Positions 37,696-46,738 of a stretch of DNA of 64,000 nt are shown here, one piece after another. This stretch comes from Streptomyces barringtoniae (lineage in GTDB: Bacteria; Actinomycetota; Actinomycetes; Streptomycetales; Streptomycetaceae): contig NZ_JAJHNP010000020.1 in NCBI RefSeq assembly GCF_020819595.1, positions 62,001 to 126,000 of the forward strand, given 5' to 3'. The notes under the pieces are model-generated. The model did not search any database. It saw only the letters and a list, made by a program, of their open reading frames with translations, and was not told the DNA's origin. Both the position numbers and the translations under genes were made by a program. Position 1 is the first letter of the stretch. Every line of letters begins with the position of its first letter.

Positions 37696-38640
37696 ATGAC
37701 GATCTCAACCGCCCCTGTCCCCGCCGGTGTCTCCGCCGGGCGGCGCTCGCTCCGGCTCGTCGCCGTCGCCGCCTGTCTGCCCTATCTGTCCCTCAAGGTC
37801 GCCTGGATCGCCGGGAGTCACCTCGGCATCCCGGCCGGCAGCCCGTTGCTCGAGCACCGGCTGACCATGATCCTCGCCAACGGACTCACGGTCTTGATGG
37901 ACGCGGCCGTCGTGGTGCTGGCACTGCTGCTGACCCGCCCGTGGGGACAACGGGTGCCGGCCTGGCTGCTCGCGGTGCCGATGTGGCTCGCCGTGGGACT
38001 CCTCGCGCCCATCATGGTGGGCTTCCCGCTGCAACTCGTCCTCCACGGCACCGGCGGCGGGGGCGGCGGCTCGGGCGACAGGCCGTTCCTCGACGACTGG
38101 GTCTTCGGGGTGGTGTACAGCGGGTTCATCGTGCAGGGGCTGGCGCTGGGGGCGCTGTTCACCGGGTACGCCCGCGACCGCTGGGGGCACCTGTGGCGGG
38201 GGCGGATGCGGGAGCTCCCGGCCGGGGGCGCGGGCGGGGCGCAGCGGCGGACGGCCCTCGCGGCGGCACTGCTCGCGCCGGTCCCGGGCGCGGTGCGGCT
38301 GCTGCGGGCCTGCGGGGCGGCCGCACCGGACGGCAGCGGCGACCGGTCCATGCAGTGCGTGTACGTCCTCTTCCTCGCCGCGGCCGTCACCGGTGCCTGG
38401 CAGCTCGCCTTCCGCCGGGGCGGTGCGCTGCCGGTCGCCGTACCGCTGGCGTCGGCCTGGATCGGCTCCGGGGCGGTGGCCTGCTGGGGCGGATGGATGT
38501 CGCTGGCGGTGGTGGTGACGGGCGACCGGCCGGCACCGCTGACCGGCCTCGCCTACGCTGGACAGATGATCACCGGTTTCCTCGTGGCGGCCGTCATCGC
38601 CCGCTTCCTGACGGACCGGCCCGTCAAGGCGCCGCAGTGA
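37696..38640 (+). CDS. Hypothetical polytopic membrane protein upstream of a sensor kinase
   Basis: The 314-residue protein has about seven hydrophobic stretches and a Gly-rich extracytoplasmic loop (HGTGGGGGGSGDR near residue 120). I do not recognise a family. Its stop overlaps the GTG of the histidine kinase (GTGA), so the three genes form one operon. It may act as an accessory sensor or a target of the two-component system; this is inferred from context only. Confidence 0.75.
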   Translation: MTISTAPVPAGVSAGRRSLRLVAVAACLPYLSLKVAWIAGSHLGIPAGSPLLEHRLTMILANGLTVLMDAAVVVLALLLTRPWGQRVPAWLLAVPMWLAVGLLAPIMVGFPLQLVLHGTGGGGGGSGDRPFLDDWVFGVVYSGFIVQGLALGALFTGYARDRWGHLWRGRMRELPAGGAGGAQRRTALAAALLAPVPGAVRLLRACGAAAPDGSGDRSMQCVYVLFLAAAVTGAWQLAFRRGGALPVAVPLASAWIGSGAVACWGGWMSLAVVVTGDRPAPLTGLAYAGQMITGFLVAAVIARFLTDRPVKAPQ

Positions 38641-39926
38641 CAGGGGCGTTGGGGCTGCTCCTCGGCGGGCGGGCGCGGCGCCGCTGGATCCATCTGATCC
38701 TCGGCGGCGCGCTCGCCATGCCGTACGTCCTCGTCGGCTCGGTGATCGTCGGGCCGCTCACCGGCGTGGACGACGTCTTCCGGTCCCTGCCGCTCCAACT
38801 CGGCTCGTTCGCCGTCGGGTTGCCGATCGCCGCCGTCACGTCGCTGTTCCCGCTGACCAGGCCGCTGGAGTCGGCGGCGGTGAGGGCCCTGTGCGGGATC
38901 GACGCGGACTCGCTGGCCCACGGCCCGGCCCGGACACGTACCGAACGGGCCCGTACGGCGGCCTGGTTCACGCTGCACCTCGGCCTCGGCGGGATCATCG
39001 CCGGGATGTCGCTGGCCGTGCCGCCGTTCGCGGTGGTCCTGATCGTCCTGCCGGTGTTCGCCGGGCTCCGCCGCTCCCCGCTCGGCCTGCCCCATGTCCT
39101 CGACCACGGCTGGGCGTTGGCGCTGTCCCCGGTCGCGGGCCTGGCCATGCTGCTGGGGCTCGCCGCGTGCGCGGCCGGCTGCGGGGCCCTGCTGGCCCGC
39201 TGGGCGCCCGCGCTGCTCGGGCCCACCCCGCAGGACCGGCTGGCCGCCGCCGAGGCCCGCGCCGCCGACCTCGCCGTACGCAACCGGCTCGCCCGTGAGC
39301 TGCACGACAGCGTCGGCCACGCCCTGAGCGCCGTCACCCTCCAGGCGAGCGCGGCCCGCCGGCTCCTCGGCACCGACCCGGAGTTCGTCCGCGAGGCGCT
39401 CGCCGCCATCGAGGAGACCACCCGGCGCACGGTCGGCGAACTCGACGCCGTGCTCGGCGTGCTGCGGGACGGGGACGCGCCGGGCACCGCGCCCGCGCCG
39501 ACCCTGGAGAGCGACCTGGAGGGGCTGCTGCGCCGGACCCGGGCCGCCGGGCAGCCCGTGACGGCCACCGTCGGCATCGAGCCGGCCGCCGTGCCGCCGC
39601 TGGTCTCCCGGGAGGCGTACCGGATCGTGCAGGAGGGCCTGAGCAACGCGCTGAAACACGCCGGCTCGCCCGTCGCCGTCCGCATCGCCACCGCCGACGG
39701 ACACCTGGAGATCACCGTCGAGAACCCCCTGGGGGCCGGTCCGGCTCCCCGCCCAGGCGGCGGCCACGGTCTGCGGGGCATCGCCGACCGGGTGCGGCTG
39801 CTCGGCGGCACGGCTGAGGCGGGACCGTCGGCGGACCTCTGGCGCCTGTCCGTACGGCTGCCCCTGGCCACGCCCACGACACCACCCGGCCCGCTCACCC
39901 GACCGCTCCCGAAGGGATCCGCATGA
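38637..39926 (+). CDS. NarL-type sensor histidine kinase
   Basis: From GTG 38637 the protein has 429 residues. The first half holds five to six hydrophobic segments; the HisKA_3 box LARELHDSVGHALSAV places the phosphorylated His at residue 223. The ATPase part has EAYRIVQEGLSNALKHA (N box) and GGHGLRGIADRVRLLGG (G box). It pairs with the LuxR-type regulator starting in a 4-nt overlap. The signal is unknown; a membrane or cell-envelope cue is likely from the topology. Confidence 0.93.
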   Translation: MTGALGLLLGGRARRRWIHLILGGALAMPYVLVGSVIVGPLTGVDDVFRSLPLQLGSFAVGLPIAAVTSLFPLTRPLESAAVRALCGIDADSLAHGPARTRTERARTAAWFTLHLGLGGIIAGMSLAVPPFAVVLIVLPVFAGLRRSPLGLPHVLDHGWALALSPVAGLAMLLGLAACAAGCGALLARWAPALLGPTPQDRLAAAEARAADLAVRNRLARELHDSVGHALSAVTLQASAARRLLGTDPEFVREALAAIEETTRRTVGELDAVLGVLRDGDAPGTAPAPTLESDLEGLLRRTRAAGQPVTATVGIEPAAVPPLVSREAYRIVQEGLSNALKHAGSPVAVRIATADGHLEITVENPLGAGPAPRPGGGHGLRGIADRVRLLGGTAEAGPSADLWRLSVRLPLATPTTPPGPLTRPLPKGSA

Positions 39927-40582
39927 CCCGGCCCGCCATCCGGCTCGTCCTCGCCGACGACGAGCGCATGGTCCGCACCGCCCTGCGCGCCATCCTCTCC
40001 GCCGAGCCGGACCTGGAGGTGGTCGGCGAGGCCACGACCGGCGCCGAGGCGGTGTCCGTGGTCCGGGAACTGCGGCCCGACGTCGTGCTCATGGACGTGC
40101 GCATGCCGGAGGTCGACGGCATCCGGGCCACCGAGCAGCTCGTCGCCACCATGGCGGAACCGCCGCGGATCGTGGTCGTGACCACCTTCGAGAACGACTC
40201 CTACGTGTACGACGCCCTGCGCGCCGGAGCCGCCGGCTTCCTGCTGAAGCGGTCCGACGCCGACGCCCTGGTGCAGGCGGTACGGCTGGTCGCGCGCACC
40301 GACAGCCTGCTGTTCCCGTCGGCCGTCCGGGCTCTCGCGGCCGAACACGGGCGCAGGGCAGCCCCGTCCGCGCCCTGGGTGAGCAAACTCACCGGACGCG
40401 AGCGCGACGTGCTGCGGCACATGGCCGACGGACTGACCAACGCCGAGATCGCCCGGCGGCTGGAGGTGGGCCCCGCCACCGTGAAGTCGCACGTCGCGGC
40501 GGTGCTGGCCAAGACGGGCACCCGGGACCGCACACAGGCGGTGATCGCCGCGTACGAGGCCGGTTTCCTGAGCGTGGGATGA
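39923..40582 (+). CDS. LuxR/NarL-type response regulator
   Basis: The 219-residue regulator has a receiver domain with acidic Asp12/Asp13, phospho-acceptor Asp58 in VLMDVRMPEVDG and a conserved Thr-Lys switch region, followed by the LuxR helix-turn-helix LTGRERDVLRHMADGLTNAEIARRL near residues 154-180. It is the partner of the kinase just upstream. Targets are unknown; the PBP gene 54 nt downstream in the same direction is the nearest candidate. Confidence 0.94.
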   Translation: MTRPAIRLVLADDERMVRTALRAILSAEPDLEVVGEATTGAEAVSVVRELRPDVVLMDVRMPEVDGIRATEQLVATMAEPPRIVVVTTFENDSYVYDALRAGAAGFLLKRSDADALVQAVRLVARTDSLLFPSAVRALAAEHGRRAAPSAPWVSKLTGRERDVLRHMADGLTNAEIARRLEVGPATVKSHVAAVLAKTGTRDRTQAVIAAYEAGFLSVG

Positions 40583-40636
40583 GAAAACGGGGCGTACGGG
40601 AACGATCGCCCCCGTCCCGATCGTCTTCGGAGCGGG

Positions 40637-42091
40637 ATGAACAAGACGATCAGGCGGGCGTCCGTCTTCGCGCTGCTGCTCGTGCTCGCTCTGCTGGTCA
40701 GGGCGACCTGGGTGCAGTTCTACGACGGCAAGGCCCTCGCGGACGACAACGACAACCGGCGCAACGCGATCCAGACGTACTCGCGGCCGCTCGGGAACAT
40801 CATCGTGGCCGGGAACGCGATCACCGGTTCCACCCGGACCAAGGGGAGCGACCTCGCGTACAAACGGACGTACACGGACGGCAGGCTCTACGCGGCGGTG
40901 ACGGGCTACGCCTCGCAGGCCTATGCCCCCACCCAGCTGGAGGGCATCTACAAGGACCTGCTCAACGGCACGGACAACCGGCTGAAGACCGTGCTGGACA
41001 CGCTCACCGGCAAACGCGCCGACCCGGGCAACGTGCTCAGCACGATCGACCCGGACGTGCAGAAGGCGGCCTACCGCGCGCTCGGCGGCAAGAAGGGCGG
41101 CGCCGTCGCGATCGACCCGAAGACCGGCAAGATCCTCGCGGCGGTGTCCACACCGTCGTACGACCCCTCCGCGCTGACCGACGCCAACACGGCCGGCTCG
41201 GCCTGGAAGCAGCTCAACGCGGACAAGGACAAGCCGCTCACCAACCGCGCGCTGCGCCAGCCGCTGCCGCCGGGCTCGACCTTCAAGCTGGTCGTGGCGG
41301 CGGCCGCGCTGGAGGACGGGCTGTACAAGAACGTGGACGAGCGGACCGACAGCCCGGCCCCCTACACCCCGCCGGGCACGACGCACGTCCTGGTGAACGA
41401 GAACAGCTCGGCGCCGTGCAAGAACGCCTCCATCCGCGTCGCCCTGCAGTACTCCTGCAACAACGTCTTCGGTCACATGGCCGTCCAGCTCGGCCAGGAC
41501 AAGGTGAAGGCGATGGCCGAGAAGTTCGGCTTCAACGACGACAAGCAGGACGTGCCGGTGCGGGCCTACGCCAGCGTGTACCCCTCCGGCATGGACCAGC
41601 CGCAGACCGCGTATTCCGGCATCGGCCAGTTCGACGTCACCGCGACCCCGCTGCAGATGGCCATGGTGTCCGCGGCCATAGCCAACGGCGGCAAGCTGGT
41701 CTCGCCGCATCTGGTGTCGCAGATCACCGACAGTGGCGGTGATGTGCTGCAGAACTACGACGACAGCGCGGACGCCAAGGAGATCGTCAGCTCCTCCACG
41801 GCCGAACAGCTCCAGTCGGCCATGGAGACGGTGGTCAAGGACGGCACCGGCACGAACGCCCTGATCGACGGCGCCACCGTCGGCGGCAAGACCGGCACCG
41901 CCCAGCACGGCGAGAACAACAGCAAGACGCCGTACGCCTGGTTCACGTCCTTCGCCAAGTCCGACACCAGCGGCAAGGAAGTGGCTGTCGCCGTGATGGT
42001 GGAGCAGTCGGACGCGGCGAGGTCGGAGGTGAGCGGTAACGGTCTGGCGGCGCCGGTGGCGAAGGCGATGATGCAGGCGGCGCTGAAGTGA
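40637..42091 (+). CDS. Class B penicillin-binding protein (PbpA-like transpeptidase)
   Basis: The 484-residue protein has an N-terminal membrane anchor (about residues 8-25), a short dimerisation domain and a transpeptidase domain with Ser214-Thr-Phe-Lys217, Ser273-Cys-Asn275 and Lys418-Thr-Gly420. These three motifs at this spacing are diagnostic for the acylating D,D-transpeptidase. The lack of a long N-terminal module fits the small PbpA type found in actinomycetes. It follows a two-component system that may adjust cell-wall synthesis. Confidence 0.95.
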   Translation: MNKTIRRASVFALLLVLALLVRATWVQFYDGKALADDNDNRRNAIQTYSRPLGNIIVAGNAITGSTRTKGSDLAYKRTYTDGRLYAAVTGYASQAYAPTQLEGIYKDLLNGTDNRLKTVLDTLTGKRADPGNVLSTIDPDVQKAAYRALGGKKGGAVAIDPKTGKILAAVSTPSYDPSALTDANTAGSAWKQLNADKDKPLTNRALRQPLPPGSTFKLVVAAAALEDGLYKNVDERTDSPAPYTPPGTTHVLVNENSSAPCKNASIRVALQYSCNNVFGHMAVQLGQDKVKAMAEKFGFNDDKQDVPVRAYASVYPSGMDQPQTAYSGIGQFDVTATPLQMAMVSAAIANGGKLVSPHLVSQITDSGGDVLQNYDDSADAKEIVSSSTAEQLQSAMETVVKDGTGTNALIDGATVGGKTGTAQHGENNSKTPYAWFTSFAKSDTSGKEVAVAVMVEQSDAARSEVSGNGLAAPVAKAMMQAALK

Positions 42092-42098
42092 GCTGCCC

Positions 42099-43496
42099 TC
42101 ACTTCACCCCGAGAATCTGCTCGACCGGGTCGATCGCGAAGTACACGAGGAACAGCGCCGACACGGCCCACAACAGCCAGTTGACCTCCCGCGCTTTGCC
42201 CAGCACCGCCTTGATGACGACGTAGGACAGGAAACCGGCCCCGATCCCGTCGGTGATGGAGTAGGTGAACGGCATCGCCGCGATGGTGAGGAACGCCGGG
42301 ACGGCGATGTCGTACCGGTCCCAGTCGATGTGCTTGACGTGGGTCATCATCAGGAAGCCCACGGCGATCAGCGCGGGCGCCGCCGCCTGGAGCGGGACGA
42401 TGGTGAGCAGCGGGGTGAGGAAGAGGGCGAGGCCGAACAGGCCGCCGGTGACGAGGTTGGCGAGGCCGGTGCGGGCGCCCTCGCCGACGCCGGCCGCGGA
42501 CTCGATGTAGGCGGTGTTGGAGGAGGCGGAGCCGAGACCGCCGACGGCGGCCGCGGCGCCGTCGATGAACAGCACCCGGCCGATGCCGGGCACCTGCCCC
42601 TTCTCGTCCAGCAGTCCGGCCTCGGCGCTGATGCCGACGATCGTGCCCATGGCGTCGAAGAAGTCGGACAGGACGAGGGTGAAGACCAGCAGGACGGCGG
42701 TGAGGACGCCGGCCTTGGCGAAGCCGCCGAACAGGCTGAAGTGACCGATGAGCCCGAAGTCCGGTGCGGCGACGATCTTGTCGGGGACCTTGGGCGTGGT
42801 CAGGCCCCAGCTCTTGATGTCGGCGACGGCGTTGACGATGATCGCGACGACGGTCATCGTCACGATGCTGATGAGGATCGCGCCCTTCACCTTCCGGGCG
42901 ATGAGCGCGACGGTCAGCAGCACGCCGAGACAGAAGACGAGCACGGGCCAGCCGGTCAGGCGTCCGACGGCGCCCAGTTGGACGGGCACGGTGGTGTGCG
43001 CGGCGTCCGGGATGCGGCTGACGAACCCGGCGTCGACGAAGCCGATGAAGGCGATGAACAGGCCGATGCCGACGCCGATGGCCTGCTTCAGCTGCTGCGG
43101 GATCGCGTTCATGATGGCCTGCCGCAGTCCGGTGAGGACCAGGAGGCAGATGAGGAGGCCCTCCAGGACCACCAGGCCCATCGCGTCGGGCCAGCTCATC
43201 AGCGGGGCCAGCTGGAAGGCGACGACGGCGTTGAGGCCGAGGCCGGCGGCGATGGCCAGCGGGAGGTTGCCGCCGACGCCCATGACGATCGTCATCACAC
43301 ACGCCACCAACGCGGTGGCGGTGACGAGTTGGCCGGTGTCCAGCGTGTGCCCGAACTTGTCCTTGGCGCTGCCCAGGATGATCGGGTTCAGGACAAGGAT
43401 GTAGGCCATGGTGAAGAACGTGGCGAAGCCGCCGCGTATCTCCCGGCCGAAGGTGGATCCCCGCTCGGAGACCCTGAAGTACCGGTCCACTGACAT
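42099..43496 (-). CDS. AzgA-type purine permease
   Basis: The 465-residue protein has about 12 to 14 helices and the AzgA/NCS2 motifs FATFFTMAYILVLNP, GLGLNAVVAFQ, DFFDAMGTIVGIS and SSNTAYIESAAGVGEGARTGL. Relatives take up adenine, guanine and hypoxanthine with protons. It ends 8 bp from the convergent PBP gene with no room for a classical terminator between them. No purine riboswitch was seen in the upstream 170 bp. Confidence 0.93.
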   Translation of the reverse strand: MSVDRYFRVSERGSTFGREIRGGFATFFTMAYILVLNPIILGSAKDKFGHTLDTGQLVTATALVACVMTIVMGVGGNLPLAIAAGLGLNAVVAFQLAPLMSWPDAMGLVVLEGLLICLLVLTGLRQAIMNAIPQQLKQAIGVGIGLFIAFIGFVDAGFVSRIPDAAHTTVPVQLGAVGRLTGWPVLVFCLGVLLTVALIARKVKGAILISIVTMTVVAIIVNAVADIKSWGLTTPKVPDKIVAAPDFGLIGHFSLFGGFAKAGVLTAVLLVFTLVLSDFFDAMGTIVGISAEAGLLDEKGQVPGIGRVLFIDGAAAAVGGLGSASSNTAYIESAAGVGEGARTGLANLVTGGLFGLALFLTPLLTIVPLQAAAPALIAVGFLMMTHVKHIDWDRYDIAVPAFLTIAAMPFTYSITDGIGAGFLSYVVIKAVLGKAREVNWLLWAVSALFLVYFAIDPVEQILGVK

Positions 43497-43665
43497 GGTG
43501 CCACTCCTCGTGACCTGGTGATCGGCTTGCGGATGCTGGCTGGATTGTTCCCCCGTTCAACCTGTTTCAGGTTTTCCCTGTGTTACGGAATCCGGTTCGG
43601 TGGACCACACGTTGTCCGGCCCTCCGTACAGTCACTCCCGGAGCCGCACCGAGAGGAGGTCACCC

Positions 43666-44031
43666 GTGGGTACGGTCGTCGACGACGCCGCCTCCGTGGA
43701 GTTCCACGCCTTCTTCGAACGGCACCACACCGAACTCTCCCGTCCGGCCGCCCTGTTGACCGGGGACACGGACGCCGCCGACGACCTGGCGGCGGACGCG
43801 CTGGCCCGCACCCGGATCCGCAGCGCGGTGCGCGAACGCCGCAGGATCGCGCTGTTCTGGCCGCACCGCGAGGAGAGGACCGAGAACCCGGACGTGGCCG
43901 GAGTCGTGGACGTACAGGAGGCGCTGCGCAGACTGCCGTTCCGCAAACGGGCGTGTGTGGTGCTCCGGCATGCGTTCGACCTGTCGGAGAAGGACTGCGC
44001 TGTACTGCCGGCGGGCGTGTCTACACGGTGA
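43666..44031 (+). pseudogene. Truncated ECF (SigE-like) sigma factor
   Basis: From GTG 43666, behind a strong GAGGAGGT site, 121 residues can be read. FHAFFERHHTELSRPAALLTGD and ADDLAADAL resemble sigma region 2, and VQEALRRLPFRKRACVVLRHAFDLSEKDCAVL region 4 (shown here in parts). The linker is shortened, region 2 lacks the Trp-rich end, and region 4 stops just as the recognition helix should begin (GVSTR). Functional family members have about 165 residues. It is either decayed or an unusual small regulator. Confidence 0.65.
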
Positions 44032-44155
44032 CCGGTGACTTTGCCGCGCACGGCGGCTCGGGCGGGTGACTCGTGAGTCACGGCTGCCGGACTCTCGTGA
44101 AAACAGCCGAACGGTCCGGGAGCCCATCGGCCCGGCGCACTGGACCGGCCAGTGG

Positions 44156-44198
44156 CCGGCCCCCGCCACGGCATGGTGCCGCCGGTGACGGGGGCCGG
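44156..44198. terminator. Hairpin after the acid phosphatase gene
   Basis: CCGGCCCCCG (44156-44165) pairs perfectly with CGGGGGCCGG (44189-44198) over a 23-nt loop, 35 nt after the phosphatase stop. The rest of the 201-bp space to the sigma remnant shows no gene. Confidence 0.6.
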
Positions 44199-44232
44199 GT
44201 ACGAGCGGCTGCTCAGGACGTACGGTCGGCGC

Positions 44233-45030
44233 TCAGCTGACGAAGTACGTCGGGTTCGGCAGCTTGTACGTGCGGTCGGCGTAGCCGCCGTCGAGGTCCG
44301 AGTACTGGTCGCCGAAGTTGGCGATGATCTCGTACCCCAGGTCGTCCTCGATGTGCTTGCGCGTCCCGGACTTGTACTGCACGGTCGTGCAGTTCCAGGC
44401 CGTCGGGGTGGCACAGTCGCTCAGGTAGGCCGGCGGGTTGGCCTTGTCCTTGAGGAACATGTGGTCCGTGTCGAGGTTCACATCGGCGCCGACCTTCTTC
44501 AGGTTCGCGACCGCGGCGGCGCGCTGGGCCTCGCTCAGGCCGGAGTTGTAGAAGACCTCCACGCCCTTGGACTCGGCGTACTGGACCAGCTCGGGGCTGC
44601 CGAAGACGGCCGGGCGGTCGGCGCGGTTCACGTAGTCGTTCCACGTGGTGGGGTTGTACGTGTAGTTGTAGCGCTTCTCGTAGTCGAGGCTGAGCAGCAG
44701 CGTGTCGTCGACGTCGAAGACGACGGCCGGCTTCTCACCGTGACGGTGCGCCTTGCGGGCCGCCTTGTCGATATAGCGCTTGGCGTCGGCGTCGATGCCG
44801 GCCAGGTCCTGGGCGTACGGGCTGTCCGGGGACGCCTGATAGACGCCGTTGCTGTCGGCGTGGGTGCCGTAGTAGGTGTCGATGTCCTTCACCAACTGCC
44901 CGATGTTGTAAGGCTCGTGGGTGGAGTTCGCCGTCGACTGCCCGGCGGTGGCCACGCCCGCGCCGTACAGCGCGACACCGGCGAGAGCACAGGCCGCACC
45001 GGCGGCAACGACTCTGTGGGACTTCCGCAT
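44233..45030 (-). CDS. Secreted HAD acid phosphatase (class B/IIIB type)
   Basis: The 265-residue protein has a signal peptide (MRKSHRVV, hydrophobic core, ATAGQ) and the HAD motif I FDVDDTLLLSL with nucleophile Asp and acid Asp. Motif II is near VEVFYNSG and the later acidic pair lies in IIANFGDQYSDLDGG. Such enzymes release phosphate from organic phosphates outside the cell. No PHO box was found upstream, so control by PhoP is not evident. It should be a secreted phosphate-scavenging enzyme. Confidence 0.9.
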   Translation of the reverse strand: MRKSHRVVAAGAACALAGVALYGAGVATAGQSTANSTHEPYNIGQLVKDIDTYYGTHADSNGVYQASPDSPYAQDLAGIDADAKRYIDKAARKAHRHGEKPAVVFDVDDTLLLSLDYEKRYNYTYNPTTWNDYVNRADRPAVFGSPELVQYAESKGVEVFYNSGLSEAQRAAAVANLKKVGADVNLDTDHMFLKDKANPPAYLSDCATPTAWNCTTVQYKSGTRKHIEDDLGYEIIANFGDQYSDLDGGYADRTYKLPNPTYFVS

Positions 45031-45129
45031 GGATTCTCCGGATCTGGTGGATGAGAGTGATGTACCAGGTCAGGGACCATCTACGCGCATAACAACCTGC
45101 GCTGGGAGGCCTGTTATCCGATCGATACA

Positions 45130-45621
45130 GTGTTCTGCGTGATCAGCGCGCACGGGCAAGGGCACCGGGAGAACGAACCCGGGTACCGGCCGGAGGACTC
45201 CGCCGCGGACGGCGCTCTGTGCGACGTCTGCACCGAGCACGCCACCATCCCCGCGCTGCTCCGCCGGCAGCCGCCGGCCCGCGGGTTGACCCAGCGTGTC
45301 CTCGGCAAGCTGCTCACCGTGGACATTCCCGGTGCGAACGAGCTCAGGGCGCAGGTCGCCGAAGCTCGCGTCACGAGGCGCTGGGGAGAAGGGTCTCCGA
45401 GTGTGGATCTGGTCGTGCCGGAGTGGCTCCCGGCGGCACCGGTCGCCGACGGCCTTCTTCCGGTCGTCGGCAGGGTGCGGAACGGCTCCGGGGAGTTCAT
45501 CGGCGAGCTGCTCGTCTGGGTGAGCGGCGGAAGGCTGTCCGCGCTCGAGTTCGCCTGGTACGGCGACGACGCTCCGACGGAGCTGCCGGAGCCCGGTCTT
45601 GTCACGGTGACGGTCGAGTGA
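45130..45621 (+). CDS. Hypothetical protein, first of a two-gene pair
   Basis: The 163-residue protein has an N-terminal CDVCTEHA segment and a C-terminal half (GELLVWVSGGRLSALEFAWYGDDAPTELPEP) of a kind seen in uncharacterised Streptomyces proteins, some near polymorphic toxins. No signal peptide or helix is visible. The start may be the ATG at 45130 or the GTG at 45139. It precedes the next hypothetical gene by 19 nt in the same direction. A role as an orphan immunity protein is a guess. Confidence 0.65.
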   Translation: MFCVISAHGQGHRENEPGYRPEDSAADGALCDVCTEHATIPALLRRQPPARGLTQRVLGKLLTVDIPGANELRAQVAEARVTRRWGEGSPSVDLVVPEWLPAAPVADGLLPVVGRVRNGSGEFIGELLVWVSGGRLSALEFAWYGDDAPTELPEPGLVTVTVE

Positions 45622-45640
45622 GGCGGAGAGGATCGAGGAC

Positions 45641-46123
45641 ATGAGATTCGTCAGGACGCACTGGCAGGACCACGGATTCTTCGTCGACCCCACCGCCTAC
45701 CTCGCCGAACTGCCCCGCCTGCGTGGCGTTCTTCCGCCGGGTGCCTGGGCGTTCGCCTCCGAGCCGGGGCACTACGACATCCCCGGCGCCGTCCGCTGCG
45801 TGAAGGATCTGGAGCTGGCCGGGATCCATCCGGCGACCGACAAGAGCGGGCGGCTGGTGCTGGAGTTCGCGCCGAACCGGTTCAAGCACGACTCGGGGCT
45901 GCGCATCAGCTACTCGGGCGTGCGGCACTTCTCCATCGACCACCACCATGCGATCGACTGGTTGCGCGTCGACACCGTGCTGCTCGACGAGATCCTCCCT
46001 GAGGAAGAAGCCGGCGAGGACGGTGTCGAGGGGGGTGGCTGTGTGCACGAGATCGCACTCACCGACGCCTCGATCACCGTCCGGTGCCAGGATCTCCGGG
46101 CCGAGTGGGGCAGCCCGCGCTGA
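45641..46123 (+). CDS. Hypothetical protein, second of a two-gene pair
   Basis: The 160-residue soluble protein has FFVDPTAYLAELPRLRGVLPPGAWAF at the start, HFSIDHHHAIDWLRVDTVLLDEILPE in the middle and ending HEIALTDASITVRCQDL (given here in parts). The acidic EEEAGEDGVEGG loop is variable. I do not recognise a named family. It follows the 163-aa gene closely. Its end runs antisense over 50 bp of the broken permease gene, consistent with a rearrangement at this point. Confidence 0.65.
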   Translation: MRFVRTHWQDHGFFVDPTAYLAELPRLRGVLPPGAWAFASEPGHYDIPGAVRCVKDLELAGIHPATDKSGRLVLEFAPNRFKHDSGLRISYSGVRHFSIDHHHAIDWLRVDTVLLDEILPEEEAGEDGVEGGGCVHEIALTDASITVRCQDLRAEWGSPR

Positions 46124-46652
46124 TCCCGGGCGTCGGTTCATCGTCGCGCCGGTCGTCGTTGCTCCCCGTCGTCAGGAACGTCGTGTCCGGCAGGGAGCCG
46201 TCCGGCTTGCGGGCGCCGTATGTCGCCGTGACGTCGGTGGAGATGATGGAGGGGGCGCTGACGCCGGAGTCCCAGTCGTTGCCCGCCCACGGGGAGAAGA
46301 CCAGCGCGCGGCCCAGCGCCCGCCCGGCGAGGGTCTGGTTGACGATGAGCGCCGGCGCCAGGCCGAACAGCGGCTGCAGGCCGGCCTCGACCACGACCCA
46401 CTTGGCGCTGAAGGTCAGCGTGTCCCGGAACCGGGGGTCGTGGGCGAAGATCTGCGTGAAGTTGCCGAGACCCGCGAAACCGTTCCGCCACGGCTTGGTC
46501 GGGCTGTAGTTCTCCAGGCTGTAGTAGAAGACGCTGAGCACCGGGCAGGCGATGAAGCCCAGCAGGGCCGCCGGGGCGATCAGCAGGTACGGCAGCCTGC
46601 GCGGGGTCGCGGAGGCACGGCGCCGCCGGGGTGGCGCGGGCGGTTCCGCCAC
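46074..46652 (-). pseudogene. Truncated sugar ABC permease (MalF type)
   Basis: The first 133 or so residues are a normal start of a carbohydrate ABC permease: PYLLIAPAALLGFIACPVLSVFYYSL, FAGLGNFTQIFAHDPRF and ALIVNQTLAGRALGRALVFSPWA (each in part). After SPWA the homology ends and unrelated sequence (NDWDSGVSAPSIISTDV, KPDGSLPDTTFLTTGSNDD) runs to the stop; the later helices and EAA loop are absent. It lies 87 bp downstream of the IlvD/Edd gene in the same direction, so it was probably part of that operon's importer. Confidence 0.75.
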
Positions 46653-46738
46653 GGCTGCGGCTTGGGGCTGTTACAGCGGGCACAGGAAGCGCTTGCCGCA
46701 TACGCATGGGTGACGCGCTTCACCTCTCGATGCGTGGA

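Noticed and set aside
38624..41908. 1094-codon minus-strand open frame over the kinase, regulator and PBP genes
   Set aside because: All three sense genes have full catalytic motifs; the antisense product has none and reflects high GC at third positions.
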